Shown here: positions 1 through 8,244 of the stretch, in pieces | Layout: each line of letters opens with the position of its first letter | How positions within the stretch are numbered: position 1 is the stretch's first letter | Assembly (NCBI RefSeq): GCF_020034665.1 | Contig: NZ_JAIQDI010000001.1 | Coordinates: 2,356,001 to 2,420,000, forward strand | Length of the DNA stretch: 64,000 bases | Reading direction: 5' to 3' | Origin: Niabella beijingensis | GTDB lineage: Bacteria; Bacteroidota; Bacteroidia; Chitinophagales; Chitinophagaceae | Position numbers and translations under genes: made by a program | The notes under the pieces: generated by a model | The model's database searches: none | The model's input: the letters and a program-made list of their open reading frames with translations, nothing else | What the model was told of the DNA's origin: nothing

Positions 1-2090
1 TAATCATTGGGATAGCTTTGGTCATATTTGTTGTGATGCTTGCTTTTGAGAACGGCGGCAGCCTTTTTACGGGAGATGTCCGTACCGTAGGAAAAGTTAA
101 CGGAGAAAAAGTTGAGATCCAGCAATTTAGCGCTTTAGTAGAACAGCAAACCCAAATGATGCAGTCCCGCGGTATGGCCGGCGGTGAAGGCGCGGCACAG
201 CAGGCAAACGATATGGCCTGGGGCCAGGAGGTTTACCGGATCCTGCTTTCACAGGAATCCAAAAAGCTGGGACTGGAAGTTGGAAGGAAAGAACTGGATA
301 ACCTGATCTATGGCGATGAGCCCTCACAGGTAATGCAGCAATATTTTTCAAATCCTCAAACCGGTCAGTACGACCCCCGACAGGTATCGGAGATCATCAA
401 GAATATCAAATCAAAGGGCACTGCTGAACAAAAGCAGCAGCTCAACATGATCCTGGACCAGACCGTACTCCAGCAAAGCGCTGAAAAATACAATGCCCTG
501 CTGTCCACCAGCATTAACTTTCCCAAATGGATGATCGAAAAGCAAAATGCAGAAAACGCATTGTTGTCGAAAGTATCCTTTGTAAGAGAACCTTATACCA
601 GCATTTCTGATTCGGCGGTAAAGGTAACCGATGGTGAAATCCAGGAATTCATCAACAAACATAAAAACGACTTCAAACAGGAAGAAAGCCGCAGTGTTTC
701 CTATGTAGCCTTTAATGCACAGCCCAGCGCCTCCGACAGCACCGCTGCCCGTCAGCGCCTGCTGGATCTGAAACCGGCGTTTGACAGCGCCCATAATGTA
801 AAGGACTTCCTGGTGAGTGAAGGCGTGAACAATTATTACGATGGATTCGTCAGCAGCAGCCGTATACAGGTTCCCATGAAGGACTCCATTTTAAAAGCAG
901 GTGCCGGTAATATTTATGGTCCTTATGTGGATGGCAATACGTATGCCCTTGCAAAAATCATTGCTACCGCCGGCATCCCTGATACCGTGAAGATCCGTCA
1001 TATACTGGTAGGAACCGTACAACAGGATCCGCAAACCGGCCAGCAGATCCCGATCAGGGACAGTGCTGATGCCCGGAAGCTGGCGGACAGTCTGTTTACG
1101 GCTTTACAAAACGGCTCCAGCTTTGATACGCTGGTGGCAAAATTCTCCACGGATGCCGGCAGTACGCAGAATGGTGGTGTTTATGATAATGTTCCTTCCG
1201 GTCAGATGATGCCTGCCTTTAACGACTATATCTTTACCCATCCCGTAGGCAGCCGGGGTATTGTAAAAACGGATTATGGGTATCATATCATTGAGGTATT
1301 GGGTACCAAAGGAAGTTCAACCGGTTATAAAATCGCTTACGTATCAAAACCCATTGAGGCCAGTCAGCAGACTGATAATGCCGCAAGTGATGCCGCAACA
1401 CATTTTGCGGCCCAGGCCACCAATCAGAAATCTTTCAATGCTGCAGCTGATAAACTGCAGGCAGAAAAAGGCATCATGAAATCCATCGCTTCCGATATTC
1501 CTCCCACAGGTGCTATGATACAGGGGATCGGTGCCTCCCGAAACTTTGTAAAGAATGTATACAAAGCCAGCCTCGGGGCGGTTGTACAGCCGGAGCGCGT
1601 GGGCGATTATTATGTAGTAGGCCTGGTAACTGAAATCAATAAAGAAGGGACCATGAGCCCGGCGAAAGCACGGATGATGGTAGAGCCGATCCTGATCAAC
1701 CAGAAGAAAGCAAAAATCATAACGGCTAAAATCGGAAAGATTACCACCCTGGAAGCCGCCGCAACCGCACTTAAAAAACAGGTGGAAACCTCCGACAGCC
1801 TGCGCTTTAACGGACAAACACCATCTGCAGTTGGTTTTGAGCCCAAAGTGCTTGGCGCCGCATTTAATAAAGCAAACCTTCAAAAAGTAGTGCCGGAGGC
1901 CATTGCAGGAACACAGGGTGTATATGTGGTACGGGTAGACAATCTGATGAGCACGCCTGCAGCAGTAGAAAATATAGAGGAGACCCGGAAAATGCGCTAC
2001 ATGCAGGCCAAGCAGCAGGCACAGTCCCTGTCGATGCAGGCCCTCCGGGAAGCCGCCACCATCAAGGATTTAAGAAGCAAATTCTATTAA
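1..2090 (+). CDS. PpiD/SurA-type peptidylprolyl isomerase, 5' end outside window
   Basis: Periplasmic parvulin-type prolyl isomerase and chaperone that helps fold outer-membrane proteins. The reading frame is open to the left edge, and the first visible residues are a hydrophobic stretch (IIGIALVIFVVMLAF), so this is the end of an N-terminal membrane anchor. The true start lies upstream, and the TTG at 18 is not it. A SurA-N-like helical region fills about residues 25-190. The PpiC rotamase domain lies near residues 324-430 (VKIRHILVG at its start, GYHIIEVLG at its end). A second, poorly conserved region continues to the end. A strong terminator follows 18 bases after the stop. The single anchored N-terminus plus an internal rotamase domain fits PpiD better than soluble SurA. 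Confidence 0.85.
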   Translation, partial: IIGIALVIFVVMLAFENGGSLFTGDVRTVGKVNGEKVEIQQFSALVEQQTQMMQSRGMAGGEGAAQQANDMAWGQEVYRILLSQESKKLGLEVGRKELDNLIYGDEPSQVMQQYFSNPQTGQYDPRQVSEIIKNIKSKGTAEQKQQLNMILDQTVLQQSAEKYNALLSTSINFPKWMIEKQNAENALLSKVSFVREPYTSISDSAVKVTDGEIQEFINKHKNDFKQEESRSVSYVAFNAQPSASDSTAARQRLLDLKPAFDSAHNVKDFLVSEGVNNYYDGFVSSSRIQVPMKDSILKAGAGNIYGPYVDGNTYALAKIIATAGIPDTVKIRHILVGTVQQDPQTGQQIPIRDSADARKLADSLFTALQNGSSFDTLVAKFSTDAGSTQNGGVYDNVPSGQMMPAFNDYIFTHPVGSRGIVKTDYGYHIIEVLGTKGSSTGYKIAYVSKPIEASQQTDNAASDAATHFAAQATNQKSFNAAADKLQAEKGIMKSIASDIPPTGAMIQGIGASRNFVKNVYKASLGAVVQPERVGDYYVVGLVTEINKEGTMSPAKARMMVEPILINQKKAKIITAKIGKITTLEAAATALKKQVETSDSLRFNGQTPSAVGFEPKVLGAAFNKANLQKVVPEAIAGTQGVYVVRVDNLMSTPAAVENIEETRKMRYMQAKQQAQSLSMQALREAATIKDLRSKFY

Positions 2091-2108
2091 TAGTGCTGAT
2101 ATCTTTTT

Positions 2109-2134
2109 AAAAGCCCGCAAAAGCGGGCTTTTTT
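2109..2134 (+). terminator. Rho-independent terminator after the prolyl isomerase gene
   Basis: Perfect 10-base stem AAAAGCCCGC / GCGGGCTTTT around an AAAA loop, ending in a run of six T. It lies 18 bases past the stop codon. Confidence 0.9.
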
Positions 2135-2179
2135 ATTATATAATTACTTCCCGGTTACCGGAGTAAACCGAAGCCGGCT

Positions 2180-2187
2180 TAATTTTG
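2180..2187 (+). promoter_or_regulatory. -7 promoter box of the DUF2480 gene
   Basis: TAATTTTG matches the Bacteroidota consensus TAnnTTTG exactly and sits 10 bases before the ATG at 2198. I see no clear -33 TTTG. Confidence 0.55.
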
Positions 2188-2197
2188 TTCTACTATT

Positions 2198-2704
2198 ATG
2201 GAACCGGTTATCAGAAATAAAGTAGCAGAAAGCGGGATTATTACGCTAAACCTGGAGTCGTATTATCCTGCGGCGCCCGTGGTCTTGTTCGACATCAAGG
2301 ACTTTCTTTTTATGGGTATGATCTTAAAGGAAAAAGATTTCCGTGCAGCATTGAAGGAACAGGACTGGTCGGCCTTTAAGAATCAGCTGGTGGGCATCGT
2401 CTGCTCCGCTGATGCCATTATTCCCCTTTGGGCATATATGCTGATTGTGAGTTACCTGCAGCCGGTAGCAGCATTTGTAGCCCTTGGCGATGCTGCCTCG
2501 GTTAAAAACAAATGGCTGCTGAAAAGCATTGATGCCATTGATGCTGCGGAGTTTACAGATGCCCGTGTGGTGATCAAAGGTTGCGGAGATATTCCCGTAT
2601 CGGAAGATGCATATGCACAGATCTCTTTGAAACTGTTGCCCGTGGTCAAAAGCCTTATGTACGGGGAACCCTGCAGTACCGTACCGGTATTCAAACGGAA
2701 ATAA
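2198..2704 (+). CDS. DUF2480 family protein
   Basis: A 168-residue soluble protein that I recognise as the Bacteroidota family DUF2480, whose function is unknown. It has no signal peptide or membrane helix. The N-terminal half carries the sequence VVLFDIKDFLFMGMILKEKD, and the centre has a hydrophobic helix with PLWAYMLI. The length is usual for the family. It is probably monocistronic: a terminator lies upstream and an independent promoter-like region lies before the next gene. Confidence 0.75.
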   Translation: MEPVIRNKVAESGIITLNLESYYPAAPVVLFDIKDFLFMGMILKEKDFRAALKEQDWSAFKNQLVGIVCSADAIIPLWAYMLIVSYLQPVAAFVALGDAASVKNKWLLKSIDAIDAAEFTDARVVIKGCGDIPVSEDAYAQISLKLLPVVKSLMYGEPCSTVPVFKRK

Positions 2705-2741
2705 ACCGGTCTTCCGGCAGGTAATAACAAGTCCCTCATTT

Positions 2742-2775
2742 TTTGTTTGCAAGCCAGGCATTCTGCTTAATTTTA
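2742..2775 (+). promoter_or_regulatory. Probable promoter of the DinB gene
   Basis: TTTG ending at 2749 and TAATTTTA at 2768-2775, spaced 18 bases. One mismatch to TAnnTTTG and slightly short spacing make this a moderate call. The ATG follows at 2789. Confidence 0.4.
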
Positions 2776-2788
2776 GGAAAAGATTTTT

Positions 2789-3388
2789 ATGAAACACAAT
2801 GCAGCAGGCAGCAATCCGGCCTTAGCGGGAATGCTTGCCAGGGTTTCCCGGCTGGGGATCGTTCTGGTGATCGCCCTGGTGATATTTTATCCGGCAACAG
2901 TAACGGCGCAGAACATTACGAACGAAGACATCAAAGCCCAATTTATCCAAGACTGGGAACGGGCAAAAACCTATACCCTGGAATACCTGAACACCATGCC
3001 GGCGGACAAATATTCGTTAAAACCGGTTGACAGTATCCGGAGCTTTGCCCGGCAGATGCTGCACCTGGCCTCAGACAATGTATTACTCACCGCCAAGGCG
3101 CTTGAGCAGCCGCTGCTCTTTGGAAAAAGGGACCTGGAGCAAAGCAGCACCGCACAAACAAAGGATTCCGTTGTATACTATGTCACCGCATCTTATGATT
3201 TTGTGATCGATGGATTAAAAAAACTGGATGCCGGAAAGCTGGGCGAGCAGGTCTCCTTATTTAATATGAACGTAAGCCGCGCCGGCTGGATTGCCAAAAC
3301 ATTTGAGCACCAGACCCACCACCGGGGTCAAACCACCATTTATATACGCCTGGCGGGAATAAAGCCTCCTGAAGAGCGGTTATTTTAA
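2789..3388 (+). CDS. Exported DinB-family protein
   Basis: A 199-residue protein of the DinB/YfiT four-helix-bundle superfamily, members of which bind a divalent metal through three histidines. The first 45 residues hold a hydrophobic segment ending in ATVTAQN, which looks like a signal peptide, so the mature protein is probably periplasmic. The candidate metal ligands are the His in MLHLASDN and those in HQTHHRGQ near residue 175. The C-terminus (YIRLAGIKPPEE) is typical of this clade. Whether it is a hydrolase, a thiol transferase or a damage-response protein cannot be told. The next gene is convergent, and only four bases separate the two coding regions. Confidence 0.75.
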   Translation: MKHNAAGSNPALAGMLARVSRLGIVLVIALVIFYPATVTAQNITNEDIKAQFIQDWERAKTYTLEYLNTMPADKYSLKPVDSIRSFARQMLHLASDNVLLTAKALEQPLLFGKRDLEQSSTAQTKDSVVYYVTASYDFVIDGLKKLDAGKLGEQVSLFNMNVSRAGWIAKTFEHQTHHRGQTTIYIRLAGIKPPEERLF

Positions 3389-3392
3389 GGGG

Positions 3393-4505
3393 TTAAAACC
3401 ACCCCTTCCTTTTAAAGATCAGCAGCATCCATATGGGGATCAGGATCATGGCTGCCACAGCGATCCAGAAACCAAAATGCTGATTAGTGAGGGGCAGTAC
3501 ATTAAAATTCATCCCGAAGATGCCGCCTATTACCGTAGCAGGCGCCAGGAGGCAGGTCACAATCGCCATCACTTTCATTACTTCGTTCATCTTCAGGTTT
3601 ACATTGCTGAGGTAAAGATCCTGCATGCCGGTGAGCATATCCCGGTAGTTATCCACCAGGTCAATGGCCTGAACAATATGGTCGTATACATCCTTGTAAT
3701 ACCGCTCATTGATCTCGGCAAGCAGGGCATTCTCGCTTTTGATAATACCGCCGATCACTTCGCGCACGGGATAGATGGTCCGTTTCAGAACGATCAGCTC
3801 CTTTCTCAGGGAGTTCACGTAGGCCAGTGTGCGCTTACTGGCGCTCCGGATGATCTCCTCTTCAAGATCTTCGATCTCGTCACCCAGTTTATCCATTACA
3901 ATAAAGTAGTGGTCCACGATGGTATCCAGAAGGGTATAATACAAATAATCTGCTTCCTTGGTGCGTGTTTTGCTGGTAGGCAGTTTCAGCCGTTCGCGAA
4001 GTGCGGTGAACACATCCCGGTTCAGGTCTTCCTGGAATGTGATCACAAAATTCTTTCCCAATACGAGGCTGATCTGCTCCTGGTCTACCGATTTCTTTTG
4101 CTCGTTATAATAGAGCATATTCATGAGGCTGAAAAGGATCTCATCCACTTCATCCATCTTGGCCCGCTGGTTAACACTTAAAATATCTTCCTGCAACAGG
4201 GGATGGATCCCATACCGGCTACCCATTTCCTCTACAACGGATTTCTGAAGCCCGTCCACATTGATCCATACGATCTTATCGGAGTTCTTTAGTGCAAGCG
4301 CTTCTTCCAGTGTAATACCCTTCCGTTCCTCTATGGTTTCTTTATTGTAACAGTAGGCGGTAATGATCACCTGTTGGGCCTCCTCCCTTTTGGGAACAAT
4401 GGTCGGGTTCACCGAAAGGATCTCCCGGGTACGCTCTGTTCCGAACAATTCGAACAGGTTGGGTAAAAAAAGGTACCGCAGATATTTTTCCGGGCGCATC
4501 TTCAT
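3393..4505 (-). CDS. corA: CorA-type magnesium/cobalt transporter
   Basis: A 370-residue inner-membrane divalent cation channel of the CorA family. The large N-terminal cytosolic domain carries YGIHPLLQEDIL, and the long helix region is rich in Glu and Lys. Two C-terminal membrane helices are present, with the diagnostic GMN motif at the end of the first (GGIFGMNFN, about residues 327-332) and a basic C-terminus KRKGWF. The start at 4505 is chosen because the N-terminal extension (MKMRPEKYLRYL) is usual for Bacteroidota homologues. It faces the DinB gene tail to tail. Confidence 0.92.
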   Translation of the reverse strand: MKMRPEKYLRYLFLPNLFELFGTERTREILSVNPTIVPKREEAQQVIITAYCYNKETIEERKGITLEEALALKNSDKIVWINVDGLQKSVVEEMGSRYGIHPLLQEDILSVNQRAKMDEVDEILFSLMNMLYYNEQKKSVDQEQISLVLGKNFVITFQEDLNRDVFTALRERLKLPTSKTRTKEADYLYYTLLDTIVDHYFIVMDKLGDEIEDLEEEIIRSASKRTLAYVNSLRKELIVLKRTIYPVREVIGGIIKSENALLAEINERYYKDVYDHIVQAIDLVDNYRDMLTGMQDLYLSNVNLKMNEVMKVMAIVTCLLAPATVIGGIFGMNFNVLPLTNQHFGFWIAVAAMILIPIWMLLIFKRKGWF

Positions 4506-4587
4506 ACAGGAAAGATAGTTATTTTAATGCACAACGGCCTGAGGATACCGGCCCTTTACCAGCAATAGTTTAACCACATATTGCACG

Positions 4588-5319
4588 CTACCGGTTTACC
4601 AGTGCCAGTGCCTTCTCCAGGTCTTCGGGGGTATCGATGGCCACCGTTTCATAGTCTGTTTCAGCCATGTAAATATCCATTCCGTTGTCCAGAAAACGCA
4701 ACTGTTCCAGCTTCTCCGTCTGTTCCAGCAACGAAGGCGGCCAGCCGGTAAATTCCAGCAGTGCTTTTTTCCGGAAAGCATAGACACCGATATGGAGATA
4801 ATAAGGCACTTCCATTTTTTCATCCCGTTTATAAGGGATCACACTCCGGCTGAAGTACAGTGCTTTCCCGTTTTTATTGGTCACCACTTTTACGGCATTG
4901 GGGTTCCGGGCTTCTTTTTCCGAGGCAAACTTCCGCATCAGCGATCCCACCTGTACTGTATCAGAACAGAAAAGCGCTACAATTTTTTCAAGGGGATCCT
5001 TCTGCATAAACGGTTCGTCGCCCTGCACATTTACGATCACATCCACCTCCATATCCTTTACGGCTTCTGCTATCCGGTCTGTTCCGCTCTCATGCTCGGC
5101 AACGCTCATAATGGCTTTACCGCCCCGTGATACAATCTCATCAAAGATCAATTCACTGTCGGTCACTACAAAAACATCATCAAACAACCCGCTGCTGATC
5201 ACCGAGGCATAGGTATGTGCGATCACCGGCCTGTCGCCCAGCAGCTTCATTAATTTTGCCGGGAACCGGGTTGCGGCATAACGGGCGGGGATGACGGCTA
5301 TAACTTTCTGTTTCATCAT
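4588..5319 (-). CDS. kdsB: 3-deoxy-manno-octulosonate cytidylyltransferase
   Basis: Cytosolic enzyme that activates Kdo with CTP to CMP-Kdo for lipid A inner core synthesis. At 243 residues it has the usual family length. The N-terminal nucleotide-binding signature is IPARYAATRFPAKL. The NVQGDEPF motif lies near residue 98 and YLHIGVYAFRKKAL in the C-terminal half. Two adjacent ATG codons (5319 and 5316) could each be the start. An exact -7 box lies only four bases before the first, so the message may be nearly leaderless. Presence of the gene confirms a Gram-negative, LPS-bearing cell. Confidence 0.93.
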   Translation of the reverse strand: MMKQKVIAVIPARYAATRFPAKLMKLLGDRPVIAHTYASVISSGLFDDVFVVTDSELIFDEIVSRGGKAIMSVAEHESGTDRIAEAVKDMEVDVIVNVQGDEPFMQKDPLEKIVALFCSDTVQVGSLMRKFASEKEARNPNAVKVVTNKNGKALYFSRSVIPYKRDEKMEVPYYLHIGVYAFRKKALLEFTGWPPSLLEQTEKLEQLRFLDNGMDIYMAETDYETVAIDTPEDLEKALALVNR

Positions 5320-5323
5320 TTTT

Positions 5324-5331
5324 CAAATGTA
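5324..5331 (-). promoter_or_regulatory. -7 promoter box of kdsB, touching the start codon
   Basis: On the minus strand TACATTTG, an exact TAnnTTTG match, is followed by AAAA and then ATG. The expected transcription start would fall at or next to the A of the start codon. Confidence 0.6.
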
Positions 5332-5341
5332 GGAAACTCTT

Positions 5342-6211
5342 TCAGGTTGAAGCGGTTCCTTTTTCAGTATTGAGCGGGGGTACACCGGCTGACCGGTCTT
5401 TTTTTACAAAAGGATCTTTCATCAGCGATAAAAAATCCTCATCCTTTGCATTGTCATAATAGCGGTCCAGTCCGTACCGGATCTTAGACGGATCCAGTTC
5501 TTTATAGGTTCCCAGCAGGCGGTCCCATATGGAGAAAACGGCTCCGTAATTACTATCGGTATAGGGCTGCTTCCAGTGATGATGTACTTTGTGCATATTG
5601 GGCGAGATCAGCACATAGCTGAGTACCCGGTCCAGCCCGGGATTCAGACGGATATTAGCGTGTGTAAAAGCGGTGGTGATCACCACCAGTGTCTGGTAGA
5701 TCATCACACTGTACATCGGCGCTCCGCTCACAAAGATCAGCAGGAGGAAAAAAATGCCCCGCAGCAGGCTGTCTCCCGGATGGTGCCGGAGACCCGTGGT
5801 CACATCCACTTTGTTATCGCTGTGATGAATGAGGTGGTACCGCCATAAATAGGCCTGTTTATGCATGCTCCAGTGTACCAGCCAGCTGCTGAAATCCAGC
5901 GCCAGTACGCCGATAACGATCGCTCCCGCCACGTTGGCATGCAGCCAGTACACCAGGCCAAAGCGGGTCTCGCGGCACCAGTCGGATAACAGCACGATCA
6001 ATACGGCCAGGGCGGTATGGATAATAAGGTGGATGACCGTAAACCCAAAATTGACCAGTGCATGCGAAAATTTCGATCTCCGGTATTTCAGCTGGTATAA
6101 AGGAATGGCGCCTTCTATGATCCAGAAAAGGAGCAGCCCCCCTACCAGCAGCCCCATACGCTCCAGCGGGCGCTGTTCCAGGGTAGAAAAATAAGTTACA
6201 ATCGATTCCAT
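5342..6211 (-). CDS. Sterol desaturase / fatty acid hydroxylase family protein
   Basis: A 289-residue integral membrane di-iron oxygenase of the fatty acid hydroxylase superfamily. Four to five membrane helices fill the first half. The eight-histidine metal site is visible as HWSMHK and HLIHHS (about residues 110-130), then HHP, and MHKVHHHW near residue 205. The substrate cannot be read from sequence; lipid hydroxylation is the family norm. Its ATG overlaps the stop codon of the DUF2007 gene as TAATG, so the two are translationally coupled. A second, diverged member of the superfamily lies at 23436-24356. Confidence 0.85.
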   Translation of the reverse strand: MESIVTYFSTLEQRPLERMGLLVGGLLLFWIIEGAIPLYQLKYRRSKFSHALVNFGFTVIHLIIHTALAVLIVLLSDWCRETRFGLVYWLHANVAGAIVIGVLALDFSSWLVHWSMHKQAYLWRYHLIHHSDNKVDVTTGLRHHPGDSLLRGIFFLLLIFVSGAPMYSVMIYQTLVVITTAFTHANIRLNPGLDRVLSYVLISPNMHKVHHHWKQPYTDSNYGAVFSIWDRLLGTYKELDPSKIRYGLDRYYDNAKDEDFLSLMKDPFVKKDRSAGVPPLNTEKGTAST

Positions 6212-6624
6212 TATTCGGTCTTTTTAACAGCATCATCGAATTCAAAACCGCAATCAAAACAATGATATACTTTTTTCACAGCCATTGGCGCGCCGGCATT
6301 AAGCACCACACTCACAAATGTTCCCAGCCAGTTGGATGCTTTTTTGGGTGTGCTGATGTATTCCACATTCGCAGAACCGCAATTGGGACAGGGATGCTGC
6401 TCCTGGTACTGCCGTTTTGTTTGTTGCAGTATTTCCAGTGCCCGACCGATCTGCGGTGCTGCCACCATGAGCTTTATACCACCCACTGCGTTGGTCAGCA
6501 CAGGATCGATCGTAACGGTGTTCTCGTCCTTTAACCAGCAATTAATATCTTCACTCAGCAGGTTTCCCATTGCAAGATGGGCATCAATATAGCTGTCATA
6601 TGTGGACGCAATGATAAAGTCCAT
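6211..6624 (-). CDS. DUF2007 family protein with zinc ribbon
   Basis: A 137-residue cytosolic protein. The first 75 residues form the DUF2007 (putative signal-transducing) alpha/beta domain, with ALEILQQTK at its end. A C-terminal zinc ribbon is formed by CPNCG (about residue 78) and CFDCG (about residue 124), with an unusually long and hydrophobic insert between the two knuckles. It is the first gene of a two-gene operon with the downstream hydroxylase and shares one base with it. Its function is unknown; the coupling suggests a regulatory or chaperone role towards the membrane enzyme (inference). Confidence 0.75.
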   Translation of the reverse strand: MDFIIASTYDSYIDAHLAMGNLLSEDINCWLKDENTVTIDPVLTNAVGGIKLMVAAPQIGRALEILQQTKRQYQEQHPCPNCGSANVEYISTPKKASNWLGTFVSVVLNAGAPMAVKKVYHCFDCGFEFDDAVKKTE

Positions 6625-6705
6625 ACCTTAAAGTTATTGCAGTACGACGGATAAAAAAAGCCCCGGTGCCGTATTTTAACAAGGTAGGACGGGTTAACAA
6701 CGGCA

Positions 6706-7692
6706 TTACAACTGCACAAACACATTATAACACCTGCGCATCCGGTTCTCCAGGTCCTTCAGAAAATCCAGATCCGTTTTCTGAAGAAGCCCTTTTTCAC
6801 CCGGATCGGGAAGCCGCACCTCAGAATAGGTGCTGAAGCCAAAAAGCAGGTCGCGGAATCTCAGCACCAGAACATCTGCCCAGATTGATCGTTCCGTTCC
6901 GGACAGTCCCAGTTGCACCAGCTGCCCCATCTGTTGCCGGATGGAATCTTTTGCAGCGCTGAGTTCTTTATCCGGGATGTCCCCTGGTTGCTTTCCGGAC
7001 AGGAGCTGCTCCTGCAACAGGATATAAGTATTGCAGGCCTTCATGGTCTTTTCCATTAAAGCCGCTGTGGTATCACCCGCATTTTTCTTTTCCGGTACCC
7101 GGTAGATGTCTTTGAATATACGATCCGACCGGAGTATGATGCTGTCGCTGATGACCCCGAACTGATCGTCCAGCATCCGGATCGAATCGGTCAGTTCCCG
7201 GCCTCTTACGCCTTTATCTTCCTTATAACCGGAATTTTCGTAGTATTGATCAAAGCGTCCGTAGGCATTGTTTATTTGCCGGAATACAGTTACCAGGCGC
7301 CCGGTCTGTTCATTCAGCCAGGCCTTTTCCTGCGGGGTAAAATTCTCCGGCGGGGCATTATCAGCAACGGCATCAGGGCTGATTTTCTTTACCGGTTCAT
7401 AAAGCAGTTCCTCCGACTGTGAGAACAGGGCATCATAAGCTGTAAGGTGCTGCCGGTCGCCCTTTAGTGTATCTGCCCTGTTGGGGTTCTGTATTGTTTT
7501 GTTTTTCTCCTGCAGGGTTTCCCGCATTATCCTTAAATAAAATTCGCGGTCGTTGATTGCCGACACCAAAACAAAAGCGTAATGATCCAGCCGGTACTCC
7601 CGGCTCAGGTCGTGCCGCTTATCCTTACAGGAGTAAAGACCAAAGGCAATCAGGGGCAGAAAAAGAAAAATAAACTGTTTAGTGTTGTTCAT
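6706..7692 (-). CDS. Lipoprotein of unknown function, DUF3829-like
   Basis: A lipoprotein of 328 residues when started at the ATG at 7692. That start gives a clean signal peptide (MNNTKQFIFLFLPLIAFG) ending in the lipobox LYSC; the longer frame to 7746 would bury it. The mature part is highly charged and helical, with an INNAYGRFDQYY segment and a C-terminal RMRRCYNVF. The overall pattern resembles the DUF3829 lipoproteins, but I am not certain of that. The gene is alone on its strand, and the B12-regulated metE diverges from it. Confidence 0.6.
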   Translation of the reverse strand: MNNTKQFIFLFLPLIAFGLYSCKDKRHDLSREYRLDHYAFVLVSAINDREFYLRIMRETLQEKNKTIQNPNRADTLKGDRQHLTAYDALFSQSEELLYEPVKKISPDAVADNAPPENFTPQEKAWLNEQTGRLVTVFRQINNAYGRFDQYYENSGYKEDKGVRGRELTDSIRMLDDQFGVISDSIILRSDRIFKDIYRVPEKKNAGDTTAALMEKTMKACNTYILLQEQLLSGKQPGDIPDKELSAAKDSIRQQMGQLVQLGLSGTERSIWADVLVLRFRDLLFGFSTYSEVRLPDPGEKGLLQKTDLDFLKDLENRMRRCYNVFVQL

Positions 7693-7843
7693 TTTATTTA
7701 AGGTTTTGTTGCGGCATACCTGCTTGCAATCATTGCCGGCAGTCACTCAAAATTACGCTTTCTCTTTATCCGGTTCAAATCTGATTGCAGACAGCCTGAA
7801 GACCCTCCGTGCATTTTTTCTACCGGAACTCCCCCGATTTAAC

Positions 7844-7851
7844 TACATTTG
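7844..7851 (+). promoter_or_regulatory. -7 promoter box for the metE riboswitch transcript
   Basis: TACATTTG is an exact TAnnTTTG match about 30 bases before the conserved start of the cobalamin riboswitch, which places transcription start near 7857. The region 7693-7843 upstream shows no gene. Confidence 0.6.
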
Positions 7852-7874
7852 CCCTTCAATAAGTTCTTTCATTT

Positions 7875-8062
7875 TTCATCAACCGGAAAAGGTCCCTGAT
7901 GAAGATCAGGGATAATAGGGAATCGTGTTAAAATCACGAGCTGTCGCGCAACTGTAAGCAGCGCAAAAGGCCTTACCTTATATGTCCACTGCTCCGCCTT
8001 GGCGGAATGGGAAGGACGGTAAACGCCGCTGCAAGCCAGGAGACCTGCCTTATCCGTAAGAG
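7875..8062 (+). ncRNA. Cobalamin riboswitch upstream of metE
   Basis: An adenosylcobalamin-type aptamer. Visible parts are an early hairpin (GGTCCCTGAT / ATCAGGGA), the conserved core GCGCAACTGTAAGCAG at about 7956-7971, and the B12 box AAGCCAGGAGACCTGCC at 8033-8049. About 185 bases separate the B12 box from the metE ATG at 8245. I could not find an obvious terminator in that stretch, so the expression platform is unresolved. Binding of B12 should switch off the B12-independent methionine synthase downstream. Confidence 0.95.
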
Positions 8063-8244
8063 CAATGCTTTCGCGGTATAAAGCAAGGGTCTGCATGATG
8101 TCTTGGATCTTCTCCTCTGTAACGGTCAGTCCTCCTCACACTGTTCCGGTTACCGGCATCTGTCTTTCTTATCTTTTACCTCCATCGCATTGCGAAACTT
8201 GCAAAGGGCTTTTAGCTTATTATTCATTAAAAAAGTTAAAAGAG

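Noticed and set aside
1344..1883. Minus-strand 179-residue open frame inside the prolyl isomerase gene
   Set aside because: It is a shadow of a well-supported gene on the other strand. Similar antisense frames across the window were left out for the same reason.
3387..3407. AAGGGGT / ACCCCTT hairpin between DinB and corA as a shared terminator
   Set aside because: It overlaps the coding ends of both genes, has no clear T-run on either side and a short stem, so I cannot separate it from coding sequence.
7869..8096. Minus-strand 75-residue open frame over the riboswitch
   Set aside because: It is antisense to a structured RNA and matches no family.
8065..8244. Upstream in-frame extension of metE
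   Set aside because: It would translate the region just after the riboswitch and gives a leader absent from MetE proteins. The canonical start is at 8245.
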